NCBI GenBank assembly: GCA_020809705.1
Contig: CP085831.1
Coordinates: 2,356,001-2,420,000 of the forward strand
DNA: 64,000 bases
Source of the DNA: Calonectria ilicicola
Lineage: Eukaryota > Ascomycota > Sordariomycetes > Hypocreales > Nectriaceae
Reading direction: 5' to 3'
Shown here: in pieces, positions 1 to 11,952 of the stretch
How positions within the stretch are numbered: position 1 is the first letter of the stretch
Layout: the number at the start of each line of letters is the position of its first letter
Program-made: the position numbers and the translations under genes
Notes under the pieces: generated by a model
Told to the model about the DNA's origin: nothing
What the model saw: only the letters and a program-made list of their open reading frames with translations
Databases searched by the model: none

Positions 1-1131
1 ATCCGCGCCCATATCCGCCAGATTGAGGCCATCCATGGCAGCCGGCGCGCGGTCGAGAAGCGGATACGCCCAGAGCGTGCGGCGACGCTGAAACAGCAGA
101 ATCTTGACTGTATACGGCACGTTGATGGCCTCCCCGACCTGCCACCACGTCTCCCGCGGCCTGAGTACGCCAAAACGGCCGGGCTGATCGGCCAGGATGA
201 GATGGAAATTGAGTTTTACGCAGCATGCGAGCAAGGCCTTTTGGATCAGGTCAAGTCGTTTTTGCTGTCCGATCCCAGTCAAGCCGTACGCCAGTATGGG
301 CTGGAGGCGGCTTCTTTTGCTCACCAACCGGCGGTAGCTCGCTATCTCTTGGAGCAAGGCACAGTGCTGCATGACGGTGTCTTCCTACAGTCCAGGCCCG
401 ACCCGTCGGGCCGAAATGTCACCCTCTTTGACAGCGATAGAGGAGACCCCCTGCCAATGGCACAGGTGTACCTAGACTTTGGCTGGCATCCCAACCAACT
501 GTGGAATGGAAATGATGCCCTCCATAACCGAGGCGACCATCTACTCCTGCATGCCCTCACAAACAAGCCCCTCCTCGCCCTGCTGCTGTCACATGGCGCA
601 GATCCCTGTCTCAGCCACCTCATTGTGGGGGTCTACAACGTTAAGCCCTTGAATCGTCGCGACGGACTGCTGCTCAATATCGCAGCGCATCGGGGGGATC
701 CTGAGATCCTTGCCTTGCTAGTGGAGCATGGCGCCGATCCCGCACTCTCGCATCCACTGCACAGTCTGGCCCTATGGCGGGGCGGAGGAGGTGTGCCGTT
801 TTCTGAAAGACGCGCCATGGCCGAATACATACTGTCCTCCAACATAGCTGCTATCGACGATGTCAAATCCGTGCCATTCTCAGACCAGATCCGCGCACCT
901 CCCCGGGCTGAGGAAATGACACCCTTCAGCTACGCATGCGCTGCACAGGACTGGGAGTTTGCAGAGTGGCTTCTGGAACAAGGAGCAAACCCAGACCTGC
1001 TCAACGGGAAAGCATTTGAGCCTATAGTTTTTTCGCGTCCAGACCACGGACCCAGCGACCCGGTTGTTGTGAGAGAATTGGTGGACAAGGTGAAAAATCG
1101 GCAGAGCCTAGATGTGCAGGCCAGGACTTGA
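1..1131 (+). CDS. Ankyrin-repeat protein, C-terminal part (5' end outside the window)
   Basis: The frame is open from the first base of the window to the TGA at 1129-1131, so the gene starts upstream and the ATG at 202 is probably internal. The translated part is about 376 residues. It contains ankyrin-type units: helix pairs ending in LLEQG, LLSHGADP, LVEHGADP and LLEQGANPD, spaced about 33 residues or multiples of that apart. No catalytic domain is visible in this part. Ankyrin repeats mediate protein-protein contacts; the partner and the N-terminal domain cannot be seen. It is the first of four ankyrin genes in the first 19.5 kb. The codon use is ordinary and there are no frameshifts. Family assignment is safe; function is unknown. 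Confidence 0.8.
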   Translation: MRAHIRQIEAIHGSRRAVEKRIRPERAATLKQQNLDCIRHVDGLPDLPPRLPRPEYAKTAGLIGQDEMEIEFYAACEQGLLDQVKSFLLSDPSQAVRQYGLEAASFAHQPAVARYLLEQGTVLHDGVFLQSRPDPSGRNVTLFDSDRGDPLPMAQVYLDFGWHPNQLWNGNDALHNRGDHLLLHALTNKPLLALLLSHGADPCLSHLIVGVYNVKPLNRRDGLLLNIAAHRGDPEILALLVEHGADPALSHPLHSLALWRGGGGVPFSERRAMAEYILSSNIAAIDDVKSVPFSDQIRAPPRAEEMTPFSYACAAQDWEFAEWLLEQGANPDLLNGKAFEPIVFSRPDHGPSDPVVVRELVDKVKNRQSLDVQART

Positions 1132-3230
1132 CCATGATTGCAAAGGAAAGGCGGGATCACCAGGTCATCGAAGTACGCAGCTTGATCTATTAATCACGAT
1201 ACAATTTTTAAATCCACCTTTTTTTTACATATAAGTTGCCTATGCGAGACACGGTGCATACACAGCACTTGATCATTGTTCAGAATTGTCACGAAAGTTC
1301 CATCCGATGATCAAGAGGAAACAGGGACTACAGATCGTATGCACCACTTCAGCAGAGAAGATTTAGGGCATCTTGGCACTCAGAAAGGCCGATAGCATCT
1401 TGCATCAGCATGCGTGCACTTTCAGCGCTTTGGCGCGTTTTTAGCTGCTGCCATTAGAGATTACTTGCGGAAGATCATTCATACCGATACTAGTTTTTCT
1501 GTAAGATCAGCTTAAACTATTCAGCAAGTACAGCACAGTCTGTTGTTTATCGCGGAACAGGGTGATCAGATAAATAGTGCAGTCATTCATGGATTGAAGC
1601 TATCCTCAACCCCTTTCTCAAGAGGGGGCCTTGGACCCACCTAAGACCATTTATGTTTCTCCTATTGGCTACTAGATTTCAGTCGGAATTCTAGTTATTC
1701 CGTGTTGAGAGTTATTCATTCATTGACAAGGGACCACCCGTGCACAATTACTCTTGCACGCCGTGCATAACTCTCTCAAGCACAGCCACACCGTAGCACA
1801 TGGACGTGGCGCACATGCTGGGAATCATCCTGCTTACCCTAGAGTGATGATCATTGTCCCCATTTCACTACTTGGTCGTGAGTAGCTCTAAATTGACATC
1901 TGTCAGATTTTTGTTCACTATTCGAATTTTCCATGGTCTGCATATTTGAAGGGAATCCCGTTATCAGTTGGGGTTAGAAAACTAGGTGAGGTACTTGTTT
2001 GTGGAAAATAAGCTCGAGGGATTCATAGAGGTAAGCAACCTTCAGCCCTGTTATCCACTCAGGGCATCATGGAACAAGAATAGCCTGAAAACCTACGCGA
2101 AATATTCCCATCAGTAGCAAGTAACATCCTATAATAAAATATTTGACAAGGGAAATAGTCTAGTGAAGTCAAGCTTTCATCCAGGACACATTTCCTCAGC
2201 GACCGTTTGAAACGGAGACAGTCGTTTTTGGCACCGTTTTCAATTTGTTACTGGGTCAATGCGGATTAATAAATGATCCACCTGTTTTGATTGCCTTCGC
2301 CTCCCGCGCTTCCCGTGTCGGCTCCACCGATCGCCTGAACATCAAGAACAAGCCGCCTTGCAATCATGGTCATTACCCTTGAATAAAATCCTACGGCATT
2401 GCCTCATGATTTTATCGACTTCGGCCCGATGTTGTTTTCAACTGTCTGCAAGTATTTTGCACTGTAAAACTGTGAGCGTAGGTGATTAAGTCTGTCCCTT
2501 GGTCATTCCGAGACTGGTCTATCCTCTGGCTTCGCAAACCGACCGGTGTGCGGCTGGCTGTATAGGTTGGACCCTTTCATGTCTCAGTAAGGTTTTGCTT
2601 CTCCCACTCAGACACTCAATCAAAGTTCGTGTGAAAGGTGTGGTGGCTCGCCTTGGGCCACCATTGGAGCCCAAGACACCACGCTCAGACGGCCGTGACA
2701 AGAAATAATGCCACCATCATGTCCCAATACAGAATGAATCGCCACTGGCTAGTGACACTAGTGACCGAATTCGATGAGAGTCGCGTGAACATGTTTGCAC
2801 TCACAAGGTCACTTGTGTTGCTAGACTTGCTTAGCGTGACAGCTCAGAACAGCCTTCAAACATCTTGTCGGGTATTTTTTCACGATCCAAGCGCGTATCT
2901 CATCAAAGTCTAATCGTACAAATCTCGAAATAACACGCGCTATGGCCCGTTGTGTCACTCATGAGATCGATGGCCTTAATCTCGGTAGATGCCGGTGCGC
3001 ACGGCTGAGGCCTTTGCAGACGTCATCCATTCTTTCTAATACGATCTGAGGCTTTAGCTGGGGCGCAAAAGCCCGCGCAGCTTTGACATTTCTCCAGCCC
3101 TCCTCGATTGACACCGTCCACTCCGCCTTGAGCTGGACTTTCTGGAACACGCTAGGCCACGTAGTGGAAATGGGAGTTGATGCAATTTTTAGAGCATCGC
3201 ATTGCAGGGGAAATATTATTGTAGCTGGTT
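1132..3230. other. Intergenic stretch with no supported gene
   Basis: About 2.1 kb between the ankyrin gene and the small secreted peptide gene. The open frames here are short (under 95 codons), overlap each other on both strands, and lack a convincing start context or recognisable product. I see no repeat, tRNA or transposon end. It may hold the long promoter of the peptide gene. Confidence 0.6.
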
Positions 3231-3231
3231 A

Positions 3232-3360
3232 TCTTTATAAATCACCCGCCGGTCTCCTCGGTCTTCTTTTTCACTCACTGCCTTGCTATATCACCATCAT
3301 CAACAACAAATAAACAACCACTCATCACCGATAATCCCACAAAAAATCACAATCACCAAA
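3232..3360 (+). promoter_or_regulatory. TATA-like box and CA-rich 5' leader of the small peptide gene
   Basis: A TTATAAAT motif lies at about 3234-3241. After it come a pyrimidine-rich initiator region and a CA-rich, G-poor leader full of ATCACCA and CAACAA stretches, ending in CCAAAATGCG around the ATG at 3361. This architecture is typical of strongly expressed fungal secreted-protein genes. It favours 3361 over the upstream in-frame codons. Confidence 0.55.
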
Positions 3361-3486
3361 ATGCGTGTCTCCTTCAGCCTCTGCATTTTCATCCTGGCTA
3401 GCTTTGCTGCCGCGCGACCTGCCCGTGGGCTCATGGACGACCAAGTTCACCGCCCTGGTCATGACCAAGACGACGCCAAGAAGTAA
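3361..3486 (+). CDS. Small secreted peptide, 41 residues
   Basis: The ATG at 3361 opens a 41-codon frame. Residues 1-19 form a clear signal peptide: a basic start, a hydrophobic core SFSLCIFILASF and an A-A-A cleavage region. The mature part, about 20-22 residues, is hydrophilic and His/Asp-rich and has no cysteine. Downstream lies a strong intron (GTGAGT donor at 3526, CTAAC branch, TAG at 3577-3579) that falls after the TAA at 3484. Either this is a 3'-UTR intron, or an alternative donor GTAACG at 3483 joins to 3580 and replaces the stop with a short Cys- and Arg-containing tail of about 16 residues. The family is not recognised. The TATA box, leader and signal peptide together make a real gene likely. 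Confidence 0.6.
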   Translation: MRVSFSLCIFILASFAAARPARGLMDDQVHRPGHDQDDAKK

Positions 3487-3968
3487 CGTGGATTTCACGA
3501 TCGAGAGGGATATTATAGACTCAAAGTGAGTGACAGATACATGATTTTGGAGTGCGCATAACTCACACTAACTGTCTAGCAGTGCCCTCAACTGTGTCCC
3601 GATAAACCGACCGCGTCTCCGTCCATAAGCAATCCTAGCAGGGCAGACGTGACATTGAAGCAATCGATTCAGAGGTATAGGGAATGGCATCTTGCCTTTG
3701 CCTGATGATAAGAGCAAAATATCTGGGAGCCGATATAATAATGAGACTGGACAAGATTGACAGTAGCTTGGAACGGGAACGAACATAATGACGAATATAT
3801 CACGACATTTAATTAATTTTAATCAATAATGAAGGATCTTATTTCTCTCCCCCTTAATTCTTCCTCTGATGAGATGCGAAAAAGAAATTTTGCGATAGGA
3901 CCCATATTGCCAACCTTACTTGTAAACCTCTGTCAAACCATAGTTGACATCATCCACCGCCCGTTCAA

Positions 3969-6900
3969 CTAACTATCTGCGTCGGAATCAACATCGTCCA
4001 AGTTGAATTCGTCTTCATCGACGCCCCGACCCTCTTGAGTGCCATCATTGTACGGAGGACCGTCTCCATCACTCCTTTCGTCGACTGTACCTTGTGGCAC
4101 CTCGTCTCCAGCATCGCTACCATTCGAATGATTAGGAGACGGGGAAGAAGAACTCTCAGCATACAACGGGCCAATTTCTTCAAAGCTGTGCTCGATATTG
4201 TGGATGTCGGACCGGCGACTGTAACATTTGAAGCAAAGCGAAAAGTCATCAGTGCACTCGAGGCACCTCCACTGAATACCAACAATCATCTGCAAAAAAC
4301 ATCATCATCAGTCCATTTATTCGTTTGTAGTTGGTGCAGGTATTTACTTACCACGAGGCAGCTCGCGCATCTAGCCTTTTTCTCACCGCCGGCTCTGCTC
4401 TTATGGAAATACTCATTCCACTCTTCTTCTTTACCATGATCATTAACTCTTGTCCTCTCTTTTGGTACAAGCTCATTTTTTACGTCCTCATCTCTGTCGG
4501 CAAAATTCGCCAATTTTAAGGCTGACCACTCGTCCTCGACATCATATCCCCGGCCTTTGGCCCAGACATCGGCCTTTTGAGTAACAAGTTTGGGTATTGA
4601 CCTATCGTCACCTGAGCGTGCTGCCCACATCAAAGGAGTCCAGTTGTCCTGGTCCACAACGTTGACGTCCATGTCTTCAAACTTATCCAAGAGATAGACC
4701 AGGGTGTCTTGGAACCTGGTTGCTGCGGCATAGTGAATGGGTAGGCGGCCCATTTTATCCTTTGCATCAATCTCTGCACCAGCCTTGATCAAACACTCGA
4801 TGCCGCCGTCATACCATGAAGCGCAGGCATGGTGCAAAGCGCGGCGCCCTTGATCATCAGTGACGTTGAGTTGAGCGCCGCGTCGGATGAGGAATTTGAG
4901 ACACCTGGTACCGAGTATATGATCAAATATGGTCATATTGGCGGCTCGAATAATGGGGTATGCGAATTTACCGCCGAGTTTGTCAACGGGTATTTTGACT
5001 TCATCGACCAAGTATCGCAGCATCTTCGTGAGCTTCGGTTTGCTTTCAATGCTCAAAGCTGTGTACAGAACGGATTCGCCAAACTGGGCATCGACGTCAT
5101 TCGGGTCTGCACCCAAGTCTATAAGTGACTTCACGAGGTCCACAAAGCCGGAAGCGATAGCAAGGTGAAGGATGCTGCCAAAATTGGGGCTGTATACCTT
5201 GATACTGGCGCCCTCTTTAAGGAGATACCTGGCAACGTCCTCATTTCCCTCTTTGATTGCAACGGCAAGGGGTGTGTAACCATCCCTATCTTGGATGTCT
5301 AATGGCACTCGAGCCTCAACCAGGTATCTGACTATGGCCACCGATGTGTTATGTTTGATCCGGTGAAGTTTCGTGCGGGAGTGTTCGTCAACCTCATTTA
5401 CAGATACTCCGTTCTTTCCCGCTATCATCAACCTCAGATATTCCACGGCATCTGTTGAATCTGAACCGTGGAAGAGTAGGATATCAACAGCATCTTGGCC
5501 GTTTGGAGCCTTAGATGCAGGATTGGCACCGGCTTCAAGAAGGAGTTTTATTGCATCAAAAGAGAGGTTCTTGCAAGCAATATGAAGAGCCGTATAGCCA
5601 ATCTGACTCACAACAGGAGCGTCGTCTCCAATGACATACTCTAGGTCTGGTTTAGGATCGTGTGCAAGTAAATGCTTGAGCGAACCAATGTAATTATGCA
5701 TCGCACATAAATGCAGCGGAGTTCCGTGAATGCTGTTACTGTCGATTGGAACGCCCCGTTTTAGAATTTCAGGGACGTGTCGTTCATAGCGGACCGCTAC
5801 ATGTAAAGTTCCCATGCCGTCAGATGCTTTCCAAAAAAGATCAACATCTTCTCGCTCGAGTAAAAAGTCGGTTATGTGGAGTCGGTTCTCGTACAAGGAT
5901 GTGAATAGAGGGGGGTCAGACGGTATAACTCCTCCTGTGTAGTTGACATCGGCCTTATTCTCTAGGAATAACTTGACCATTTCCAAATTATCATCCAATA
6001 TTGCTCGTGATATAGGCGTCTTGGCAAAGCTACCTGTGGTATCGACAACGTCCATCTCAGCACCATGTTGGATTAATAGGGAAACAAGCTCGGTATTGCG
6101 AGTGAGCACAGCATGTGTAATGAGCAAAGGATTATTTGCCGGAATCACCGACATATCTGGTCTAGGCTCGTGATCTAACAAAAGCTGGACCACCTCCAGG
6201 TGGTTGTGTAGGACAGCCTTGTAGAGCGCCGTACCCATTTCGCACTCGGTGTTGGGGTCGGCTCCATGGTCCAGCAGGATTCGAACGCACTCTGTGAAGC
6301 CCTTATCTGATGCAACAAGGATGGGAGATCTCCAAAAAAAGCTTGAATCTGGATCATTTAGACCTGTTTTAAAAGGGGCGCCGGATTCGATAAGAACCTT
6401 CGTTGCTTGGTGGTTACAATATTGGATTGCAATTTGCACTAATCCGAGTCTATCGGAGCCTTCTACTTCAATACTTGCACCGCTATTTAGTAGAAGCTTA
6501 ATCATGCGTGGATTTCCCCTTTGCGCAGCAGATGTAATTGGAGTATCGCCATCTTCGTCTTCGACTGTCAGGTCGGGTTTTGGCTCCGAGCTGAGTAAGG
6601 TTTCCATCATTGGGATAAAATTCCACCAGACTGCCACTGTCGAAGGGGATGCCTTCCAGTATGTACCAGTCTGGTTTATGTTGAAGCCGGAGAGAAGCAT
6701 TGCCACAACCAAGTCCTTCAACTCGGCGGCGATGGCTCTATAAAGTAGATGCTCCGGCCATTGGAACGCCTCCAGTTTTGGTATCTTGCCAAGAAGAGCA
6801 TTGACGAGAGTAGCTTTTCGCGTTGCCGCGGCCCAGAATAATGCGTCTTGGAGTCCGCTTATGTCCACATCTACATGTTCCAATATTTGGAGGGCAATGC

Positions 6901-9900
6901 TTTCGTTACCCGCTCGAGCGGCTTCAGAAATGGCCAACCAACAAATTTCTCCAAAAGAAGCCTGACCGGATTTAGATTTAATTTCCTCATCAACCAAGTC
7001 CTTGAGGCCGAGCATGGCGAATATTGGCAAGGTAAACGGATAGCTTTGTTGCTTGCGAGTGAATGGGTTGGAAAAAAGCCAGAAAGGAATCTCCCATGCA
7101 GCTCGAGAATTCTTGTTCTGAAATAATTTATGAACAAGTTCACTTGGCTTAAATTGACCGCTGGCCTTGTAGTGCTGGGGCCAGAAGCGGACGGCGTATT
7201 CAGCCAGACTGGTTCGTGGATACGAAATGACAACGGCGTCAACAGACTGCTGCCAAGGACCTCCTTCAAACTGTCCAGGGAAAAACTGTCTCAGTGACAC
7301 CTGTGCATCTTCTAAGTGAAAGTATAACAGGCAAATTTCTGCAAGAACACTGTTGATCTTGGCTGCTCGTTCCTCCGGGTTTCCTTCAACGCCAATTTCA
7401 GGTACGTCGTAGAATTCTGGGAGTGAAAATTTGATGTCTCTGTTTTCGATGACGATGATGCCACCGAATATCTTTTGGATCTCAGAAATGAACTCGTCTG
7501 TGTCCAAATCATTGAGGCGAGGATTATCGAGCCGGAAGTCATTGACAAAAACAGCCTCAGCAAGAGATTCAGGAGAAAAAGGCTCAGTTGCATGTTTGAT
7601 CCAATTGAAGATATTGCATGCTTTCGGTTGGTCCGTTGCTGGCAGTGATTTTATCCAAAGATTGACAAAGCCCTCTGGGGTGATGGGGCCCAATTGACCA
7701 AAGATAGAATCGATGTCTGATTTTGGTTTCCCTCGTCCGTATTTCTCAAGCCATTCTAGAACAATCTGACTTAGGTGTGGCTGCTCGGAGCATCCCTTTA
7801 GTAGACTGTCAAGCTGTGACCGGAATTCCTTGTATATAGGACGTTTAACGACTAAAGCATCGACACTTGATGTAACTTGTTCGGCTAGCCTTTGGCCATT
7901 TTCAATGGCTGCTGGGAAATCTGCTAGGTTGATGCAAGATTCTGTTAGGAGCTCCTCGACGGCTAGGCTGTCGCAGGAAGAAGTTGAGATAATTATCTTT
8001 GGACCAGACTCAGCATAGCTTTGCCTCTCCATGATATTATTCAAGAAGAATTCCTGCTCCTGTTTGGGACACTGATCAAAATTTCCAATGAAGAAATTAA
8101 CCTCATACGTTGCTTTTACACCATACCTAAGCGTAGTGAAAAGAAAATATAGGTCCTCAAGTGACCAGGCAGATGTATTGTTTAGGAACCCCAGCTCCTC
8201 GAGCATGAGGTACTCACAATTCTGGACAAACTTCCACGTTATGGCATTGATGAAGTATAGCAGCATTGATGCGAGGGTGTTGTATCGACTGTCTCGTTGG
8301 TCGAATTCAAAGTATAGAGATGACTTTTTGGCTTCCCTCGGAGCCTCTATATTCGTAGAAGTAATGTCAGAGTCATAAGAGAGGTACAATGTACGGAAGG
8401 CATGGATGATGTCGATCGAAGGGTCTCCATTTTTATGAACGTGCACAATCTTGTGGCTATTACCACGTTTTACGAAATCTTGCCACGGTTTCTGCTGAGA
8501 GACCCATTTAAGCATTGGAGATACGCCAACTACTGGGTCAAAAGGCGTGTCTAGGGCCCGCGTTGGCGGGGCAAGAGAAAGAAGGCGCGCTTGAAACTCT
8601 AGAATCTGGTAATAAACCTTTACGGCTAAGTTTTTATACAATGTTATTTGGTTTCTTGTTCGATCATGGGAATGTGGGGTAAAGCTTACGAAATCCGATG
8701 GTGTTGAAGATTTTGGGGAACTCTTTTATCCACTCATCATCTCGCACCAAGTCCAAATGGTCAAAGTTATTGGCCCGTAATCTCCCGGTGGCTTCAAAGG
8801 AATGACCAATAGAATGTGCATATCTCGGAAACGGGGTTATCGGGTCAGGGTAAGAAGTCAACTCTTTGATCTCTGACAGTACAGAATAATAATCGGCCGG
8901 CTTCACCCTCAAGCTGTCGCGTTGGTTATGCGTAAAGTAGTTGAAGATTGCTGCGCGATCTAGCAGCTTTGTTTTTACAAAGTCTTGATTGATCCTATCA
9001 ACCTGAGTTGCTAGATTTTGAACTTTGCTTGGAACCTTGGTGATCTTGGGCCCCGGGAGAAGGATTAATTGATGTAATTGATCTTCAAGATCCTCTCTGG
9101 ACTGGAATCGATGAGGCGTTCCTAGGAAGATCTAAGTGAGGTATGAGTTAAAGTCGGTCATCATCCCGTCCTTGGTACCCACAATTGAAGTTGTCAATAT
9201 GGCAATTTTTCCATATTTTGAAGGATTTCTTATGGCGATTGATAGAGCCTGGCATTGTTAGTCAGAACAGGTGGTTGATAGATCTATCAAATACCTCTTT
9301 CACGATGGTGCCCCCTAGATCGTGACATAACCATATCACTGGGCGGTCTATCTCTGTCTATGAAATAGGTCAGTTAATAAATCAACGAGGCCGCGACCGA
9401 AGTGAAACATTTACTTACGTCTTCCAATTCCCCCCGAATTTCGACATACTTCTCAAGCAAGATCTCTGCATGTAGTCTGATACCACCTTGTCCGTATATG
9501 GTCGAATCATTTTGGATTTCGAATGAATAATCGATTTCTCTTACGGATAATCCGCTGAAGAGATCAGTCTTTACCCACCATTTCCCATTTTTGTTAGTCC
9601 AGGCGGTTTTGTAATCATCTCTTATTCCATGAACTGTGACGACACTGCGAATAGGTGAGTTGAAATCCAAGGCTGGGTGTTTAATTCATTTCATACTCAT
9701 AATCGTCATAATTCGAACCAGACCAACCCTTGGGGTAGTTAATGTCAAGCCCCAGCTTGTGTTTATAAGCCTCTGGGTTGGGTGACGAGTTATCGCCGTT
9801 TTCTGAGAGGATATCTGTGGTCGTGGTCTTGATACTGGCTACATCGTCACCATCCTGTTCGACAACAGCATCTGGCACATCTAGACCTGACTCAGTTGTT

Positions 9901-9980
9901 GCAGCCTCAACCGCCGGCCGATCGGGTACCTCTGGTAATTCAGATTTGGCTTCCTCGGAGACTTGGCCAGGGCTATCCAT
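3969..9980 (-). CDS. NLR-like protein: esterase-like fold, degenerate NTPase, ankyrin repeats, ZZ zinc finger
   Basis: Model complement(join(3969..4289,4352..8625,8690..9131,9183..9248,9295..9357,9419..9644,9697..9980)), 1,891 residues; all seven exons keep frame. Residues 95-290 resemble the alpha/beta-hydrolase (lipase-like) N-domain of fungal NLRs, with VHGI at 99-102 and FLGTPHR after residue 214. At the nucleophile elbow the sequence is CHDLGG (181-186), with Asp where Ser is expected. Residues about 362-640 align with a NACHT-type NTPase, but the Walker A position (about 419-434) lacks the GxxxxGK[ST] pattern and the Walker B-like FFIGNFDQC (538-546) is weak. About 20 ankyrin repeats follow (roughly 945-1735), then a C-terminal ZZ finger (CASC at 1780-1783, CLEC, CFKC, closing His pair) and an acidic tail. 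Probable role: regulated scaffold or sensor of an incompatibility-type response; both enzymatic cores look inactive. Confidence 0.85.
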
Positions 9981-10659
9981 CGTTCCAGGTATGTGGAAGT
10001 TGGTAGATACGGCCCATTGGGAAAATCTACTGAGTGAATATTCAAACCAAAGTGAAGGTGGTCCAGTTGTCCTACCTGTAACGACCCTGGTCCGCCTGAG
10101 GGGCTGTGAGAATTTGGTGCGGCACGCATCCCCAGCCAAGTCCCACTAAGCGAGGAAACGAATCCTTCGCGACACTGTGCTCACGAGAGGCGTGGTTTGG
10201 CCAAGACTTAGCGTATTAGGCGAATGTGACCCATGCGGTCACAGTGAACACGGTATTGGATGCAGGCCAATCTTGTCGTTAATCGAGCAAGTTGGGTGGT
10301 CAGAAAAACCCCAGTTTTGGAGAACAAGAGGGTCACAGGAACGCTCTGTCACGGTAAGGCGACCAATAATTTCTGCAGTGCTTGAGAATCACAATGCTCC
10401 ATTGTATGCGGGAATTATGACACTGACACACAATCCATCACGAACCACCAACTACAGCTTTGGCCCCCAAACAGCAGGGGCGGAGGAGGCAACAGGGATC
10501 ATCACTTCAGCTGAGTATGATGGTGCCCGTTGGAGTGTGCCAGACCTGCTTAGAATGCTGATGGCCATTCAATTAGAGAGTAGTGAGAGAAAAAAACATC
10601 ACGAATACATATCAAATCAGTAAATATTGTATTTAGGCTTGTTTATTTTAAAATACCAA

Positions 10660-11550
10660 TTATTTCCATGTCTTCTGGCCATCAGAGATGACTGTTCTGA
10701 ATGTCACATCACAAAGATCATTCAGGTTAATACTTCCAAGCTCATCGTTATCATACGATACACCTTTATTCGGACGGGTGCCCTTATCGCGGGGGTTTGG
10801 TTGGAAAATAATGGGGTCATCCTTGGGGATCTTTCTGAAGAAACTTTTCGCCGCTGTCTTCATGTCCGTCCTGCACATAAAGGCCAATTTGCATTGAAAC
10901 TTTTCCCGATCATTTCTTGAGACCAGGACTGCTACTTTCAATGAAGCTGGGATCCCTGTAGGCTGTGATTGATTTTCGGAGAGACTCCATGTTGCAATAC
11001 GATTTGGTGGCCTGTTATCAACCAAACGTTTCCCACCACTCAGCGTGATTGCATCCGAGGTAGTTGCAGTAACGGATTTTCCCCATTTACCAGTTAAACT
11101 GAGATTGACGAATTGCTCCGCGCCAACCGTGGCCTCGGCACCCCTGGTTATCGTTTCTTCTTGCGTTGTTGGCATTAAACTGTATGTATCGGGGAATGAA
11201 ATATCTTCAACCTCGATGTCACTATCACTGGAGCCTTCAAATAAAAGCTGAACAGCAGCTTCGGAAATTCGGCGGGAACCTTTTGGTTGAAAGCGCCATT
11301 GGAAGACCATTAGAGTAGCATAGCGGTCGCTATCAGAAGACATGGCTCCGTGGACAACCTTTTCGAGATTGCAAGTAATATCGATGGCTCCTGTGCGTTG
11401 AAGAACCTCGGCGCGATGGTATTGGTCTGGTGCAGAATTGAAGACGTGAAAACCGCTGCCTTCGTCACCACCGGTCTCATACATTCCGAGGTTGACGGAA
11501 GCGACATTTTCCTGGCTCTCGGCCGGAGAAGCTGTGGCTGTTTCAGACAT
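10660..11550 (-). CDS. Unrecognised 296-residue cytosolic protein, divergent partner of the subtilase gene
   Basis: Single exon. The ATG at 11550 (MSETATASP) is preferred over the in-frame ATG at 11685 because the extra N-terminus is low in quality and lies in the likely promoter. There is no signal peptide, transmembrane helix or cysteine-rich motif. Alternating hydrophobic/polar patterns and many short Thr/Ser/Val stretches suggest a beta-rich fold. Distinct blocks are FQWRFQPKG, the segment SLSENQSQPTGIP near residue 200, and DDPIIFQP near residue 254. I believe homologous hypothetical proteins exist in ascomycetes but cannot name a family. It is transcribed head-to-head with the ankyrin-subtilase gene (402 bp between the ATGs) and lies behind the NLR-like gene. 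That context suggests an effector or substrate of the protease; this is inference only. Confidence 0.7.
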   Translation of the reverse strand: MSETATASPAESQENVASVNLGMYETGGDEGSGFHVFNSAPDQYHRAEVLQRTGAIDITCNLEKVVHGAMSSDSDRYATLMVFQWRFQPKGSRRISEAAVQLLFEGSSDSDIEVEDISFPDTYSLMPTTQEETITRGAEATVGAEQFVNLSLTGKWGKSVTATTSDAITLSGGKRLVDNRPPNRIATWSLSENQSQPTGIPASLKVAVLVSRNDREKFQCKLAFMCRTDMKTAAKSFFRKIPKDDPIIFQPNPRDKGTRPNKGVSYDNDELGSINLNDLCDVTFRTVISDGQKTWK

Positions 11551-11952
11551 GTTGATGAGAAGGTGATTAGAGTTGATTGCAGCTACAGTGTTTCTTAGTA
11601 AGTTTATGTGCTTGTGATGATGGCTGAGAAATACTTGAACTCCAAACTTGCCTCGGAGAATGTTGCTGTGAAATCCTTCGCCCACTTTGCTGCGGCGCTA
11701 GCCTGAGCTAGGCTATATGAACCCCTGCCATATCGGCCGTGATACCAAGTGCGATAGGGTGTGATATATCACCCTTGTTCTTTTAGCCAGCCGCACTGTG
11801 TGGGACAACGGCCTTATTTGATGCCCCTACCCACGTATTCGGATTTCGGGCCGTTGCGTAGTTGTGCTGTCTCGCACCAGGTGAAATTGATTTTCCATGC
11901 CTTGGATCTAACTTGTTCGAAAGCAGCCCAGCGGCCAAAGCCTTCGGAAAAC
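11551..11952. promoter_or_regulatory. Shared divergent promoter of the unknown protein and the ankyrin-subtilase
   Basis: The two start codons are 402 bp apart and point away from each other, so regulatory DNA must be shared or very compact. I do not recognise a specific operator. The arrangement itself implies coordinated expression of the two products. Confidence 0.5.

Noticed and set aside
2499..2913. Overlapping short frames on both strands
   Set aside because: Under 95 codons, mutually overlapping, no signal peptide, no splice support.
3483..3518. Possible 36-nt intron in the small peptide gene (GTAACG...ATAG)
   Set aside because: Shorter than any other intron in the window and lacks a branch point; the longer alternatives are more plausible.
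9681..10139. Reading the first NLR-like exon as a separate 152-aa gene
   Set aside because: A 52-nt intron (9645-9696) with good signals joins it in frame to the hydrolase-like domain, giving a continuous VVTVHGIRD motif.
10177..10623. 148-codon plus-strand open frame between the NLR-like gene and its neighbour
   Set aside because: No recognisable domain, poor start context, and it sits in the promoter of the minus-strand NLR-like gene. Probably chance.
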